Assembly (NCBI GenBank): GCA_023144635.1
Contig: JAGLFH010000001.1
Location: 1-64,000, forward strand
DNA from: Candidatus Auribacterota bacterium
GTDB lineage: Bacteria; Auribacterota; JAFGBW01; JAFGJP01
DNA: 64,000 nt
Direction: 5' to 3'
A program made the position numbers and the translations under genes. Every line of letters begins with the position of its first letter. Position 1 is the stretch's first letter. Of the stretch, positions 7,671 through 16,983 are shown piece after piece. The notes below the pieces were generated by a model that was not told the DNA's origin, made no database searches, and was given only the letters and a program-made list of their open reading frames with translations.

Positions 7671-9689
7671 GTGAACAGGAATAAAAATGCTTATTTTGAC
7701 ATTTTGCTGATCTTTGCTGTTTTTTTTCTTTCATTTTTGCTTAGATATCATCATTTTAATAAAATTCATTCTATTACGGGTACAAAACAGCAGACAAAAG
7801 AAAGTGCTCTTTTTGTGTTTTTCGGTGAAGAATTAACAAAAGATGAAGGAATAAAAGCAAAAAGTCCAAAGATATTATTTGGTGGAGAAGAGATTAAATA
7901 CAATAATATATTTTCTTTGTTCTCACTAAAAGTATTGGTAAGAATATATAATTTATTTTTTAATAAAATTACAGGTTCTTTTGAGTCCTTTACTTTAATT
8001 GCCGGAATTCTCTTGTTTTCATTTGTACCTATTATTATCTATTTAACAGTTTTGAGGTTAACAGGAGCAAGGTGGGCAGCATTTATTTCTGCCTTGGTGT
8101 CTTCATTCTCAAAAATGGCATTATTGCGCTCCCTGGGTCTGGAATTTACCAAAGAGATATATTCACTGCCGTTTATAATATTAAGCTTCTATTTTGTTAT
8201 ACTTTCCATTAGTGAAGATAATAGCAAAAAGGCTAAAAATATAAGTATAATCATTGCTGGTATTAGTGCTGGGATTGCATTGCTTTTTTGGGATATGACA
8301 CGCTTATATTTATTTATTACAATTACGGCATTAACTGTTTTGTACTTATTTAAACATGAAAAGACCTATTCAAAACTTGCAATATCTATAATACTTTTTC
8401 CTGTAATGGCATCATTTGTGGATCCTTATTTAACATATCATTCATATATTGTTTTCCCTTTAAATAGTGTGATATTTGTTTTTTTAAGTGCCTTATTGCT
8501 AGATAAATGTGGAATAAATAAAAAATATATAAAGAATATTGTGTTTTTAGTGGTATTATTTTCTTGCTTTTTGTTACTTGTGCAGTATAATAACAATTAT
8601 TCTCACTTTACTGATTTGCTATTTTACAAAATAAAGTTTTTAAACAAGAAGCCGTTAGATTCCGTAAAATTACCCTATGAAGCCAGGCTATTATGGACAC
8701 CAGCTCTTCATTCAGTAAATGTGTTGAGTTTTATTGAATATTATTTAGGGCTTTTCGTTATAGCGTTACCGGGTTTTATATTTGCATATAAAAGAAAAAA
8801 TCAGGAAGTGATCAGGTATCTTTTAATATTTAGCAGTATGTTTTTTGTATTATCAATGCTTTTTTTTAGATTAATCGTTTTCAGTTCTTTTATTTTGGCT
8901 GTTTGGGTTGGACTTTCTGTTTTTTTTATAAGTTGCTATAAAAGAGCTTGGTTAAAATATTTATCAATATTTATAATAATCAGTTTGTTAAGCCTTGAAG
9001 TAATAAGCTTTTTATCAGATTCTTTTATTAGCAGAACATATATAAAAGAGTTTAAAGATTCTAAAGATACTTGTTCTTTAACAGATTGGATAGACCTTTA
9101 TACGCCGAAGACTTCTATCTTTGCCGGAAATTTTGTGATAACTCCGTCGATATTGTGTTATGGAAAAAGAAGTATTGTTACTCATCCGAAATATGAAGAT
9201 GAGGCAAGCAGGCATATCATAAAAGAATATATATTTTCTCTTTTTGATAAAGGAGAAGAGCGTTTTTATTCATTTTGTAAAAATAATAGAGTTGATTTTT
9301 TTGTTTTTTCAAAAGGTACTTATAATACACGTTCTGTAAATTCATACAGATATATAGCGGGTGTAAAGCCAGATGATAGAAAGAGGCTTAAGAGTGCTGC
9401 TTTTTTATTTGAAAGAGCAGATCCAAACAGCTTGAAGCTTTTTGGCTTATGTTATGAAAATCCGAAATATAAGGTTTTTAGGGTTATAACAAAGGATTCT
9501 TCAATAAAGTCAAAGAAACTGTTTGGGCAAGCATTGAAAATTTTTAAAAAAGATAATTATAATTTAAAAGGATTACAAATTTTATATTCTTCATTTTTAT
9601 ATGATCCTAAAAATATGTTCGTTAATATGGTCATTCATGGCAAACAGAAGAAATTTAAAAACCGTTATATAGTACCCTATGTCTATTAA
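7671..9689 (+). CDS. Polytopic GT-C-like membrane protein (STT3/dolichyl-mannosyltransferase type), substrate unknown
   Basis: 672 residues from a GTG start. There are about 11-13 transmembrane helices in residues 9-460 and a soluble C-terminal domain (about 465-672) containing DWIDLYTPKTSIFAGNF. The architecture, a multi-helix membrane part plus a periplasmic C-terminal domain, resembles GT-C glycosyltransferases and oligosaccharyltransferase STT3. I see no definite WWDYG motif, so an STT3 role is only a possibility. It would use lipid-linked sugar on the outer face of the inner membrane. The stop overlaps the coaE start by 11 bases. Confidence 0.55.
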   Translation: MNRNKNAYFDILLIFAVFFLSFLLRYHHFNKIHSITGTKQQTKESALFVFFGEELTKDEGIKAKSPKILFGGEEIKYNNIFSLFSLKVLVRIYNLFFNKITGSFESFTLIAGILLFSFVPIIIYLTVLRLTGARWAAFISALVSSFSKMALLRSLGLEFTKEIYSLPFIILSFYFVILSISEDNSKKAKNISIIIAGISAGIALLFWDMTRLYLFITITALTVLYLFKHEKTYSKLAISIILFPVMASFVDPYLTYHSYIVFPLNSVIFVFLSALLLDKCGINKKYIKNIVFLVVLFSCFLLLVQYNNNYSHFTDLLFYKIKFLNKKPLDSVKLPYEARLLWTPALHSVNVLSFIEYYLGLFVIALPGFIFAYKRKNQEVIRYLLIFSSMFFVLSMLFFRLIVFSSFILAVWVGLSVFFISCYKRAWLKYLSIFIIISLLSLEVISFLSDSFISRTYIKEFKDSKDTCSLTDWIDLYTPKTSIFAGNFVITPSILCYGKRSIVTHPKYEDEASRHIIKEYIFSLFDKGEERFYSFCKNNRVDFFVFSKGTYNTRSVNSYRYIAGVKPDDRKRLKSAAFLFERADPNSLKLFGLCYENPKYKVFRVITKDSSIKSKKLFGQALKIFKKDNYNLKGLQILYSSFLYDPKNMFVNMVIHGKQKKFKNRYIVPYVY

Positions 9690-10260
9690 TATTGCTGTAA
9701 CAGGAAGTTTTTGCTCAGGTAAATCTACTATCTGTAGGCAGATAAAAGAGCAAGGTTTTAAGTTTATCAATACTGACCTTGTTGTACATGAAGCGCTTAA
9801 GTGTGAAAAGATAAAACAGGAAATTTTGAAAAGTTTTGGACTTGATGTTTTTGATAAAGGAGAAATAGATAGAAAAAAACTTGCCAAAGCAGCATTTAAA
9901 GAAAAAACTGCATGGCTTAAATTAAATAGTATAATTCATCCCGCAGTTATCGATTTAGTTAAAGATGAAATAGAAAATGATTGTGAAAATGAAGGAAAAG
10001 TATTCGAAATTCCATTGCTGTTTGAAGCAGATATGCAGGATCTTTTTGATGTGGTTATATGCGTAGACGCACCTGAAAAAATACGTGAAAAACGTGCTCA
10101 ATCTAGAGGATTTATTAAACAGGAAATTAAAGAACGTTCAGCTTTTCTTATAAACGAAAAAATAAAAAAATCGAAATCTGATTTTGTGATAATAAATAAA
10201 GATTCTGAAGAAGAATTACATAAGCAGGTAGAAAATATTGTGTTGCACATAGGAGTATAG
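9679..10260 (+). CDS. coaE: Dephospho-CoA kinase
   Basis: 193 residues, the usual family length. Catalyses the last step of coenzyme A synthesis, phosphorylating dephospho-CoA with ATP in the cytoplasm. The P-loop GSFCSGKST is at residues 9-17, the nucleotide-lid region has EKIREKRAQSRG (about 132-143), and the NTDLVVHEAL stretch (about 31-40) corresponds to the CoA-binding DADxxxH region (here NTDLVVHE). The start lies inside the end of the upstream membrane protein gene, so it is translationally linked to it. Confidence 0.93.
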   Translation: MSINIAVTGSFCSGKSTICRQIKEQGFKFINTDLVVHEALKCEKIKQEILKSFGLDVFDKGEIDRKKLAKAAFKEKTAWLKLNSIIHPAVIDLVKDEIENDCENEGKVFEIPLLFEADMQDLFDVVICVDAPEKIREKRAQSRGFIKQEIKERSAFLINEKIKKSKSDFVIINKDSEEELHKQVENIVLHIGV

Positions 10261-10395
10261 ACACTAAATTGCTTAGAAAAAAAGTATAAATTGTAAAGAA
10301 ATAATGAAATGGAGTAGAAGGTAGTTTGTTTTCATATTAGTGATAATGATTTTAAAATTAGCGAGAATTCGCGTCTAAACAAAAGGAGTAAAGTT

Positions 10396-11778
10396 ATGCC
10401 AAGGATAAGTAGTAGACAAAAATCGGAAAAGCCTGCTGGTGGACAAAACAGGAATGAAAAAGAAAGAGTTAAAGATATAAAACCTCAAAATAGAGATGCT
10501 CAAGTTAATGCTAAGAAAAGAGAAACAAGCATTAATATTGCTTTGTTGCAGAAAATGACAATATCTGCACTTAGTAAACTGGCAAGAGAATTTAATGTAG
10601 AAGGTATTTCTGTAAAGAAAAAACATGATCTGATATTTGATATTCTTAAAGCTAATTCAGAGCGTGATGGCCTTATGTTCAGTGAAGGTGTCCTGGAGGT
10701 CTTGCCTGATGGATTTGGTTTTTTACGTTCACCTAACTTCAATTATTTGCCATGTCCTGAAGACATTTATGTGTCTCCTTCGCAGATCAGGCGATTTGAC
10801 CTTAAAACAGGTGATACTGTTTCCGGTCAGATACGTCCGCCTAAAGAAAAAGAGCGCTACTTTGCATTATTGCATGTTGAAGCGGTTAATTATGAGTCTC
10901 CTGAAAAAGCAAAAGAGAAAATATTATTTGATAACCTTACACCGCTTTATCCTAATGCACGTTTTATTCTTGAAACAGACCAAAAAAATATGTCCATGAG
11001 GGTTATGGATATGCTTACTCCTATAGGTAAAGGACAAAGAGGTATTATTGTTGCTCCTCCTAGGACAGGAAAAACTGTAATCCTTCAGCAGATAGCAAAT
11101 GGTATTACAACGAATCACCCTGAAGTTAAACTGATAGTTCTTCTTATTGATGAACGTCCTGAAGAAGTTACCGATATGGAAAGAACCGTAAATGGTGAAG
11201 TAGTAAGCTCTACCTTTGATGAAGCGCCTGAAAGACATATTCAGGTAGCTGAAATGGTAATAGAAAAAGCAAAAAGACTAGTAGAACATAATCATGATGT
11301 TGTTATCCTTCTTGATAGTTTAACACGTCTTGCAAGAGCGTATAATACTGTTCAGCCTCACAGCGGTAAAATACTTACCGGAGGTGTCGATGCTCATGCA
11401 TTACATAAACCAAAAAGATTTTTTGGTGCTGCGAGAAATATTGAAGACGGTGGAAGCCTTACAATATTAGCAACCTGCCTTGTTGATACAGGAAGCCGCA
11501 TGGATGAAGTAATATTTGAAGAATTCAAAGGTACGGGTAATATGGAAATAAATCTTGACCGACGTTTGATAGATAAAAGAATATTTCCTGCAATGGATGT
11601 TGAAAAATCAGGTACAAGGAAAGAAGAACTTTTACTTCATCCGGATGAACTTAAGAAAATATGGGTGCTTCGTAGGGCTCTTAGCGGCATGAATCCTGTT
11701 GAGATGATGGAGCTTCTTGTAGAACGAATAAAAAAGACAGGGACAAATGCGGAATTTTTGATGTCATTAAATACTTAG
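10396..11778 (+). CDS. rho: Transcription termination factor Rho
   Basis: 460 residues. RNA-dependent hexameric helicase that ends transcription. A lysine/arginine-rich N-terminal extension (about 1-50) precedes the Rho N domain ([17 protein letters not shown]), the cold-shock-like RNA-binding domain ([14 protein letters not shown], about 113-126) and the ATPase core with P-loop APPRTGKT (about 219-226), the [10 protein letters not shown] segment and the Q/R-loop region [10 protein letters not shown]. Ribosome site AAAAGGAG precedes the ATG. The 135-base leader upstream holds no clear signal, although rho genes are often autoregulated. Confidence 0.97.
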   Translation: MPRISSRQKSEKPAGGQNRNEKERVKDIKPQNRDAQVNAKKRETSINIALLQKMTISALSKLAREFNVEGISVKKKHDLIFDILKANSERDGLMFSEGVLEVLPDGFGFLRSPNFNYLPCPEDIYVSPSQIRRFDLKTGDTVSGQIRPPKEKERYFALLHVEAVNYESPEKAKEKILFDNLTPLYPNARFILETDQKNMSMRVMDMLTPIGKGQRGIIVAPPRTGKTVILQQIANGITTNHPEVKLIVLLIDERPEEVTDMERTVNGEVVSSTFDEAPERHIQVAEMVIEKAKRLVEHNHDVVILLDSLTRLARAYNTVQPHSGKILTGGVDAHALHKPKRFFGAARNIEDGGSLTILATCLVDTGSRMDEVIFEEFKGTGNMEINLDRRLIDKRIFPAMDVEKSGTRKEELLLHPDELKKIWVLRRALSGMNPVEMMELLVERIKKTGTNAEFLMSLNT

Positions 11779-11795
11779 TATGATAGGGGGAAACA

Positions 11796-13061
11796 GTGAA
11801 AAACATTACAGCTGTTGTTTTGGCTGCAGGAAAAAGCAAGAGGATGAGATCCTCTACTTCAAAAGTATTACATAAACTGCAGGGAAAAACAGTAATAAGC
11901 TATGTTTATTCATCTTTGAAAAAAGCTGGTGTCGGAAAAGCTGTTACTGTTGCTTCAATAGATAATATAAACGGTCTTAAAAAAGAAGCTGAAAAAGTTG
12001 GTATCAGATCTTTATTTGCTATTCAAAAACAGCAAAAAGGGACATCTGATGCTGTAAGAACAGCATTCAAAAGTGCCATATCTCTTGGAAACTCAATTAT
12101 TGTTACTTCAGGCGACATGCCACTTGTTTCGAACAGTACTTACAAAAAACTGATAAATAAATTTTATCGTACAAAGGCAGATTGTACTATGCTTACAGGC
12201 AAGATGCCTGAACCTTACGGATATGGTCGTATAATCCGAAGCAGCAACAAGATCATAGATATACGTGAAGAAAAAGATCTTGTACAGGCTGAAAGATCAA
12301 TCGATGAAATAAATGCAGGAGTCTATGTTTTTAAAACATCAGCATTAAAAAAGTTCATTAAAAACATAAAGAACAAAAACCGCCAGAAAGAGTTTTATTT
12401 AACTGATATTATTTCTCTTTTTGTTCAAAACGGACAAATTGTAAATTCTGTTACTTTACAGAACTTTGAAGAACTTCAGGGAATTAATACTCGTGAAGAT
12501 CTAAGGCATCTTATGTCTATTCTGTGGAAATGGAAAAATAAAGAACTTATGGTAAAAGGTGTGACGATAGAAGACCCTGATACTACTTATATTGATATGG
12601 ACGTTGTTATTGGAAAGGATACTGTTATAAAGCCATTTACTGTTATTGAGAGCGGAACAAAAGTAGGAAGTAACTGTGAAATAGGACCGTTTTCTCATAT
12701 AAGGAACAGTGCTGTAATAATGGATACTGCAGAGGTCGGTAATTTTGTTGAGGTGAAAAAATCAATAATAAAGCCCGGAGCCAAAGCAAAACATTTATCC
12801 TATCTCGGTGATTCCGTTGTTGGTAAAAAAGCAAATATAGGGGCAGGTACGATCACCGCTAATTTTGACGGTAAGAACAAATTTGTAACTAATATAGGTG
12901 ATAATTGTTATATAGGAAGTAATACTGTCCTGATAGCTCCTGTAACGCTCAAGAAGGGTGTTAAAACAGGTTCCGGAACTGTTGTTACCCGTAATCAGAT
13001 AATTCCTCAAAATAGCCTTATTGTGGGCGTTCCAGGAAAGATAATAAAGAAGTTGAAATAA
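11796..13061 (+). CDS. glmU: Bifunctional UDP-N-acetylglucosamine pyrophosphorylase / glucosamine-1-phosphate acetyltransferase
   Basis: 421 residues from a GTG start with AGGGGG upstream. Makes UDP-GlcNAc for peptidoglycan and LPS. The N-terminal uridylyltransferase shows LAAGKSKRMRSSTSKVLH (about 9-26) and the Mg-binding TSGDMPL (about 106-112). The C-terminal left-handed beta-helix has hexapeptide repeats and the acetyltransferase residues in KHLSYLGD and NFDG (about 331-355). It is ~35 residues shorter than the E. coli enzyme, mainly at the C-terminus. Followed by a strong terminator. Confidence 0.95.
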   Translation: MKNITAVVLAAGKSKRMRSSTSKVLHKLQGKTVISYVYSSLKKAGVGKAVTVASIDNINGLKKEAEKVGIRSLFAIQKQQKGTSDAVRTAFKSAISLGNSIIVTSGDMPLVSNSTYKKLINKFYRTKADCTMLTGKMPEPYGYGRIIRSSNKIIDIREEKDLVQAERSIDEINAGVYVFKTSALKKFIKNIKNKNRQKEFYLTDIISLFVQNGQIVNSVTLQNFEELQGINTREDLRHLMSILWKWKNKELMVKGVTIEDPDTTYIDMDVVIGKDTVIKPFTVIESGTKVGSNCEIGPFSHIRNSAVIMDTAEVGNFVEVKKSIIKPGAKAKHLSYLGDSVVGKKANIGAGTITANFDGKNKFVTNIGDNCYIGSNTVLIAPVTLKKGVKTGSGTVVTRNQIIPQNSLIVGVPGKIIKKLK

Positions 13062-13090
13062 AAAATTCAAAATAAAAAAAACCAAGATAA

Positions 13091-13130
13091 AAAACATTAG
13101 GGGCGCTTCGAGAAGCGCTCCTAATGTTTT
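13091..13130. terminator. Long hairpin terminator after glmU
   Basis: A 19-bp stem, AAAACATTAG plus GGGCGCTTC pairing with GAAGCGCTC plus CTAATGTTTT, two-base loop, one G-T pair, and T run on the right. The centre resembles the variable-stem hairpin family described at 57558-57798, so a repeat may have become the terminator. Confidence 0.8.
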
Positions 13131-13134
13131 TAGT

Positions 13135-13373
13135 ATATAAAGTAAAAAATAATTTTTGGCGGCCACTTCAGGAACTTTCCTTTTTACGTGGTTTCCTGCC
13201 TGTCTAGCGGCAAGGTCGCTGGTTTTTGCAGGAATGACGACTTTCTGTATTTCCATTTTGTATTTCTCCGTGTTCTCTGTGGTTAAATTTCTAAGATATG
13301 CAACGTACACCTTAGCTTCCATATGCAGTTACGTTTTGCTCTTTATACGGTCATGTGATAAAATTTTTATGTT
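13135..13373. repeat. Intergenic mosaic of dispersed repeat pieces
   Basis: No gene is seen between glmU and queH. The stretch contains a piece of the TTTCTCCGTGTTCTCTGTGG-type repeat (about 13264-13284), which recurs near 21494, 22706, 61575, 62138 and 62280, and a GCAGGAATGACGAC piece (about 13229-13242) related to other CGTCATTCC-type repeats in the window. Confidence 0.6.
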
Positions 13374-13928
13374 ATGGAAAATAATAAAAAGATCCTATTA
13401 CATGTTTGTTGTGCGACTTGTGGAGCCGGTTGTGTGGAAAGGCTGAAAGAGCTTGATTTCTCGGATATAGTCCTTTTTGAGTTCAATCCAAATATTTATC
13501 CAATAGATGAGTATGAAAGACGTAAGAAGGATATGATTTCTCTTAGTGAAATAAAAAAAATACCTCTTTATACGGGTGCTTATGACCATGAAGAATGGTT
13601 GAAGCAAATAGAAGGCTTGCAAAAAGAACCTGAAGGAGGTAAAAGGTGTGATGTTTGTTTTAAGCTAAGACTTAAAATGACAGCTAAAAAGTCTAAAGAA
13701 CTTAATATTCGGTTTTTTACAACAACTTTAACGGTCAGCCCTCATAAAAATTTTAAAAGAATAGAACTTATAGGTAAAGAAGCCGGTAAGGAATACGAAG
13801 TAGATTTTTACTCTACTGATTTTAAAAAGAATGACGGTTTTAAAAAAAGTATTGAAGCGAGTAAAAAATATGGATTTTACAGACAGAACTATTGCGGATG
13901 TGAATTCAGCATAAGAAAAAAAGCATAA
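13374..13928 (+). CDS. queH: Epoxyqueuosine reductase QueH
   Basis: 184 residues, the DUF208/QueH family, which performs the last step of queuosine tRNA modification without cobalamin. The family cysteines are visible: HVCCATC (about 9-15), GKRCDVCF (about 90-97) and YCGCEFS near the C-terminus, which bind an FeS cluster and an adjacent metal. No strong ribosome site is seen before the ATG. The stop overlaps the next start (TAATG), linking it to the downstream kinase, which has no obvious functional relation. Confidence 0.92.
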   Translation: MENNKKILLHVCCATCGAGCVERLKELDFSDIVLFEFNPNIYPIDEYERRKKDMISLSEIKKIPLYTGAYDHEEWLKQIEGLQKEPEGGKRCDVCFKLRLKMTAKKSKELNIRFFTTTLTVSPHKNFKRIELIGKEAGKEYEVDFYSTDFKKNDGFKKSIEASKKYGFYRQNYCGCEFSIRKKA

Positions 13929-16195
13929 TGAATATTTCTATATTAAAAGAAAATACTATTAAAAAAATCGATAAATACAAAATAGAAATAGGTGTTGTGA
14001 TCTTTCTTCTTCTCGGTGTTTTTATACTTTCTTATTCTTCTTTTCCTGATATTTTAGAAAATTATGCGCTTGATTTAAGATTTAAGATGAGAAAGCCTGA
14101 AAAACAGCGTGAAGATATTGTTATTATAGAAATAGCACAGGATACCCTTGATAAACTGAATAGCCGTTTTCCCATTCCAAGGCGCCATTACGCAAAACTG
14201 ATAACTGCGCTAAATACATTTAAACCAAAATTAATTGCTTTTGATATTGTTTTTGCAGAGCCGGAGAATTCTATAATGGATTTTCGGCAGTTCAAAAATT
14301 ATATGGAAAAAGCTGCTGGTAAAAGTATTGATGAGAAGCTTCTTCGTAAAAAATATGATTCTCTTTATGAGTCCGGCGTGTTGTCAAAATTTGATGATGA
14401 GATATTCCGTATGAACATGAAGCAGGCAGGTAATGTTTTTTTACCTTATTATTTTACGATAAATGATTTTGCTGCTGATGATGCGGGCTTTTTTATTGCT
14501 GATGAAAAACAGGAAATTTATAAACCTTTTAATGATGTAATTACAGATAGTGGTTTTATAAATGTTGATCTTAGAGAGGCCATAGTACGCAAGATACCTC
14601 TTTATGTTAAGCATAAAGGAAAAATTTATCCTCATATTGCTCTTCAGCTTGCTTCATATGTTTTAGGGATCGATGATAAAGAAAAAGTAAAGATAGATAA
14701 AGGCATTGTTAAGTTGACAGGTGAGACGATCATACCTGTTGATGAAAATTACCAAATGAGAGTAAACTGGGCAGGGAAATGGACGAAAACTTTTAAACAT
14801 TATTCGTTTATTGATATTATAAATTCATATACGAGTATTATGAAAGGTGAAAAGCCTTTAATAGATCTATCTCAATTTAAAGATAAAATATGTATAGTCG
14901 GGCTTACTGAAACAGGCCTTGCTGATGCTAAGCCGGTTCCTGTAGAAGATATTATGCCTGGAGTCGGAACATGGCTGCATGCTATTAATACTATACTTAC
15001 AAAAAGATTTATAAAGCATTACCCTGTGCAGGCGACTTTTTTGTATTCACTTGCATTAATGCTTACAGCAATACTCATCATAAAAAAATGGCAGCCTACA
15101 AAAAGCATTCCTTCAGTTATTATTATGACTCTTCTTTATATTAGCTTTGTTTTTTTTGTGTTTAATAAAGCAGGGATCTGTCTTGATATTGCGCGTCCTA
15201 CTTTACTTATTGTCTTAGGAGTTGTTGCAACTCAAAGTTATAACTATTTGAAATTGAAAGATATGATGGATCTTCAGCTTACGTTTGAACAAAAACTTGT
15301 TATGACATCAAAAACCGGAGTGCCTCTTGATAAACAAAAGATAGGAAAATATCAAGTCTTAGGTGAGGTAGGAAGAGGAGGTATGGCTATTGTATTTAAA
15401 GGCAAAGAGTTTTCAACAGGAAGGATAGTTGCTTTAAAAGTCATTAATCCTCAATTTTCATCTGATGTTACATTTAAAATAAGGTTTAAAAGAGAAGCAA
15501 AGGTGTTGATGAGGATAAAACATAAAAACATTATCGAGATCTACGAGCTGAATAAGCAGAATGGTGTTTATTACTTTGCTATGGAATTTTTCCCGGGTAA
15601 AGGATTTAAGGAAAGATTTTCTTCTTTCAGAAAAAAAGGTGAAAAAGAAATAGTAAGTATTATTATTCAAATACTTGAAGGATTAAGAGCTTGTCATGAA
15701 AAAGATATAGTACATCGTGATATTAAACCCGATAATATTCTTATTGATGATAAGAATATTATTAAGATAACTGACTTTGGGCTTGCGCGTCCTATTGAAG
15801 ATGATTATTTAATGACGACTATAGGTCAGGCTGTGGGTACTCCTGCTTATTGTGCTCCGGAACAGATCATGGGTAAAAAGGTCACTGCTAAATCAGATAT
15901 TTATTCTCTAGGGGTCTTAACCTATGAAATGGTTGTAGGCAGCTTGCCGTATCAGGCAAAAACAATAGCAGATCTTGCCCGCCAGAAGGTGTATGGGAAG
16001 GTTACGCCGTTTCCATCAAATTGTGTTGTCTCTAAAGAGTTCCAGGACATAATAATGAAAATGCTTGCAGCTCAACCTCCAATGCGTTATCAAAGTGTTG
16101 ATGAAATTTTGGAAGATTTTAATAAAAAAGTAGAAGAAAAAGAGTCGATAAGTGATTCTGTTACTCAAACATGGGAACCTGAAGGACAAGAGTAA
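13928..16195 (+). CDS. CHASE2-domain transmembrane serine/threonine protein kinase
   Basis: 755 residues. A transmembrane helix (about 20-38) is followed by an extracytoplasmic CHASE2 sensor (about 45-350, with ALDLRFKMRKP and FDIVFAEPENS), then three closely spaced helices (about 365-440) and a cytoplasmic eukaryotic-type kinase domain (about 475-740). Kinase residues are complete: glycine loop EVGRGGMA, VALKVINP lysine, HRDIKPDNI, DFGLARP and APEQ. It should phosphorylate Ser/Thr in response to an unknown periplasmic signal. It has no adjacent phosphatase or target gene. Start overlaps queH stop. Confidence 0.92.
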   Translation: MNISILKENTIKKIDKYKIEIGVVIFLLLGVFILSYSSFPDILENYALDLRFKMRKPEKQREDIVIIEIAQDTLDKLNSRFPIPRRHYAKLITALNTFKPKLIAFDIVFAEPENSIMDFRQFKNYMEKAAGKSIDEKLLRKKYDSLYESGVLSKFDDEIFRMNMKQAGNVFLPYYFTINDFAADDAGFFIADEKQEIYKPFNDVITDSGFINVDLREAIVRKIPLYVKHKGKIYPHIALQLASYVLGIDDKEKVKIDKGIVKLTGETIIPVDENYQMRVNWAGKWTKTFKHYSFIDIINSYTSIMKGEKPLIDLSQFKDKICIVGLTETGLADAKPVPVEDIMPGVGTWLHAINTILTKRFIKHYPVQATFLYSLALMLTAILIIKKWQPTKSIPSVIIMTLLYISFVFFVFNKAGICLDIARPTLLIVLGVVATQSYNYLKLKDMMDLQLTFEQKLVMTSKTGVPLDKQKIGKYQVLGEVGRGGMAIVFKGKEFSTGRIVALKVINPQFSSDVTFKIRFKREAKVLMRIKHKNIIEIYELNKQNGVYYFAMEFFPGKGFKERFSSFRKKGEKEIVSIIIQILEGLRACHEKDIVHRDIKPDNILIDDKNIIKITDFGLARPIEDDYLMTTIGQAVGTPAYCAPEQIMGKKVTAKSDIYSLGVLTYEMVVGSLPYQAKTIADLARQKVYGKVTPFPSNCVVSKEFQDIIMKMLAAQPPMRYQSVDEILEDFNKKVEEKESISDSVTQTWEPEGQE

Positions 16196-16197
16196 TA

Positions 16198-16312
16198 CAT
16201 CTACTTCGTTAAGTTCAAAAGATAACAACTTGCTGTATGGGGAAATACAGCTTCGTCGTCCTCTTTATCCTTGCCTCGTATATATATCACTCTTGTCCTT
16301 TAGAGTATATGA
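16198..16312. repeat. Dispersed structured repeat, family B, copy 1
   Basis: Contains the recurrent order ACTTCGTTAAG ... GCTGTATGGGGAAATACAGC (central hairpin) ... CTTCGTCGTCCTCTTT ... CTTGCCTCGTATAT. The same order recurs at 32727, 32935 and 34981, and on the opposite strand or in diverged form at 16837, 18548 and 44383. Confidence 0.7.
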
Positions 16313-16365
16313 TCGGAAGTATGAGATGTGTTTTGTGTGTTAAAGCAACGCAAAAGAAAAAGTAT

Positions 16366-16394
16366 GTAGGGGCGAAAAATCTTTCGCCCGTGTA
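16366..16394. repeat. Variable-stem hairpin repeat, family A
   Basis: GTAGGGGCGAAAAATCTTTC followed by GCCCGTGTA. The same stem recurs at 57678-57708. Flanks are constant and stem arms vary between copies. Confidence 0.75.
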
Positions 16395-16407
16395 GATTCG
16401 TAATAAA

Positions 16408-16437
16408 TAGAAACAACCCCTTAATGGAGAGAGGGAT
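16408..16437 (+). other. Truncated tRNA-Ser copy (leader, acceptor strand and T-stem piece)
   Basis: AAACAACCCCTTAATGGAGA resembles, in inverted orientation, the leader and 5' end of tRNA-Ser at 17070-17089. It runs into GGAGAGAGGGATT, which reads like the complement of the tRNA 3' end (acceptor and T-stem strand) at 16985-16999. The tRNA acceptor stem is nearly self-complementary, so the two readings overlap there. The tRNA-like part stops exactly at GGATT. Confidence 0.7.
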
Positions 16438-16568
16438 TATTCGCGGCCCTTGTGCCGCTCACCCTTCACCTGATGGTTCAGGGCCTTCCTCCCGGTCGGA
16501 AGTTCAAACGCTTGTGTTTTGCATCTCCGCCAGAGGCGGATCCGCCTTCGGAGGACATGGCGCATTTG
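16438..16568. mobile_element. T-loop-joined element, tRNA-Ser copy (131 bp)
   Basis: Starts ATTCGCGGC...GTGCCGCTCACCCTT (a GCGGC/GCCGC hairpin) right after GGATT, and ends ...GACATGGCGCATTTG right before TCGAACC (16569-16575). On the minus strand this reads GGTTCGA, element, ATCC, as if inserted into a tRNA T-loop. The right half holds TTCAAACGCTTGTGTTTTGC and a CTCCGCC...GGCGGATCCGCC...GGAG palindrome. The same end sequences, joined at the same T-loop points, occur at 34938-35188. No gene is visible in it. Confidence 0.7.
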
Positions 16569-16575
16569 TCGAACC

Positions 16576-16836
16576 CTTTATGGAAAGTACCAAAACCCAA
16601 GCATCAAATAACAAATTAGTAGCTTTCCTTAGAATATAAGATACTGAGATTGTCGAAGTAATTGATATTTGTTATTTGCTTTTTGGAGTTTATTTTGTGA
16701 AGCGAAATAGTGTGTTCTCATCCCTGTAAAAACAAGAAAACAGACGGCAGATAACAGAGGACAGATAAAAAGATTGTTGGTGATTTTTTTAATGTTTGGA
16801 AGGTTTTTCTGTTTTCTGTAAACCTCATGATATTTA
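16576..16836. other. Non-coding stretch downstream of tRNA-Ser
   Basis: AT-rich, no gene supported. It includes a weak TTCTCATCCCTGTAAAAACA piece (about 16715) like the CGTCATCCCTGTGAAAACAG repeat at 62019, and ACAGAGGACAGA-type pieces near 16755 similar to 57440. Confidence 0.5.
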
Positions 16837-16981
16837 TTTTTTCGCTAGAGAGTAAAATAAATGATTCAGGTACAAGACGGAGTGGCATTTTTCAACCGGA
16901 GTGTATGTGTGAATACATGAGGATTGGAAAATTCCAAACAACGCAGTAGATGAGTGATTTTTTTGCTCTCTAGCGAAAAAA
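16837..16981. repeat. Family B repeat with 21-base inverted ends, abutting tRNA-Ser
   Basis: The ends TTTTTTCGCTAGAGAGTAAA (16837) and its near-perfect complement (16961-16981) form a long inverted repeat with one mismatch. Inside, read on the minus strand, is ATCTACTGCGTTGTTTGG ... TGTATTCACACATACA ... CTTGTACCT, the family B order. It begins 2 bases after the tRNA 3' end and may serve as its terminator. Confidence 0.7.
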
Positions 16982-16983
16982 AA

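Noticed and set aside
10261..10395. Possible riboswitch or leader peptide before rho
   Set aside because: No paired structure, start/stop frame with ribosome site or terminator could be made out.
16424..16639. 71-codon open frame on plus downstream of tRNA-Ser
   Set aside because: It lies wholly within the T-loop element and its flank. The residues come from the tRNA piece and the GGCGGATCCGCC palindrome, there is no convincing ribosome site, and the matching stretch at tRNA-Lys has no equivalent frame.
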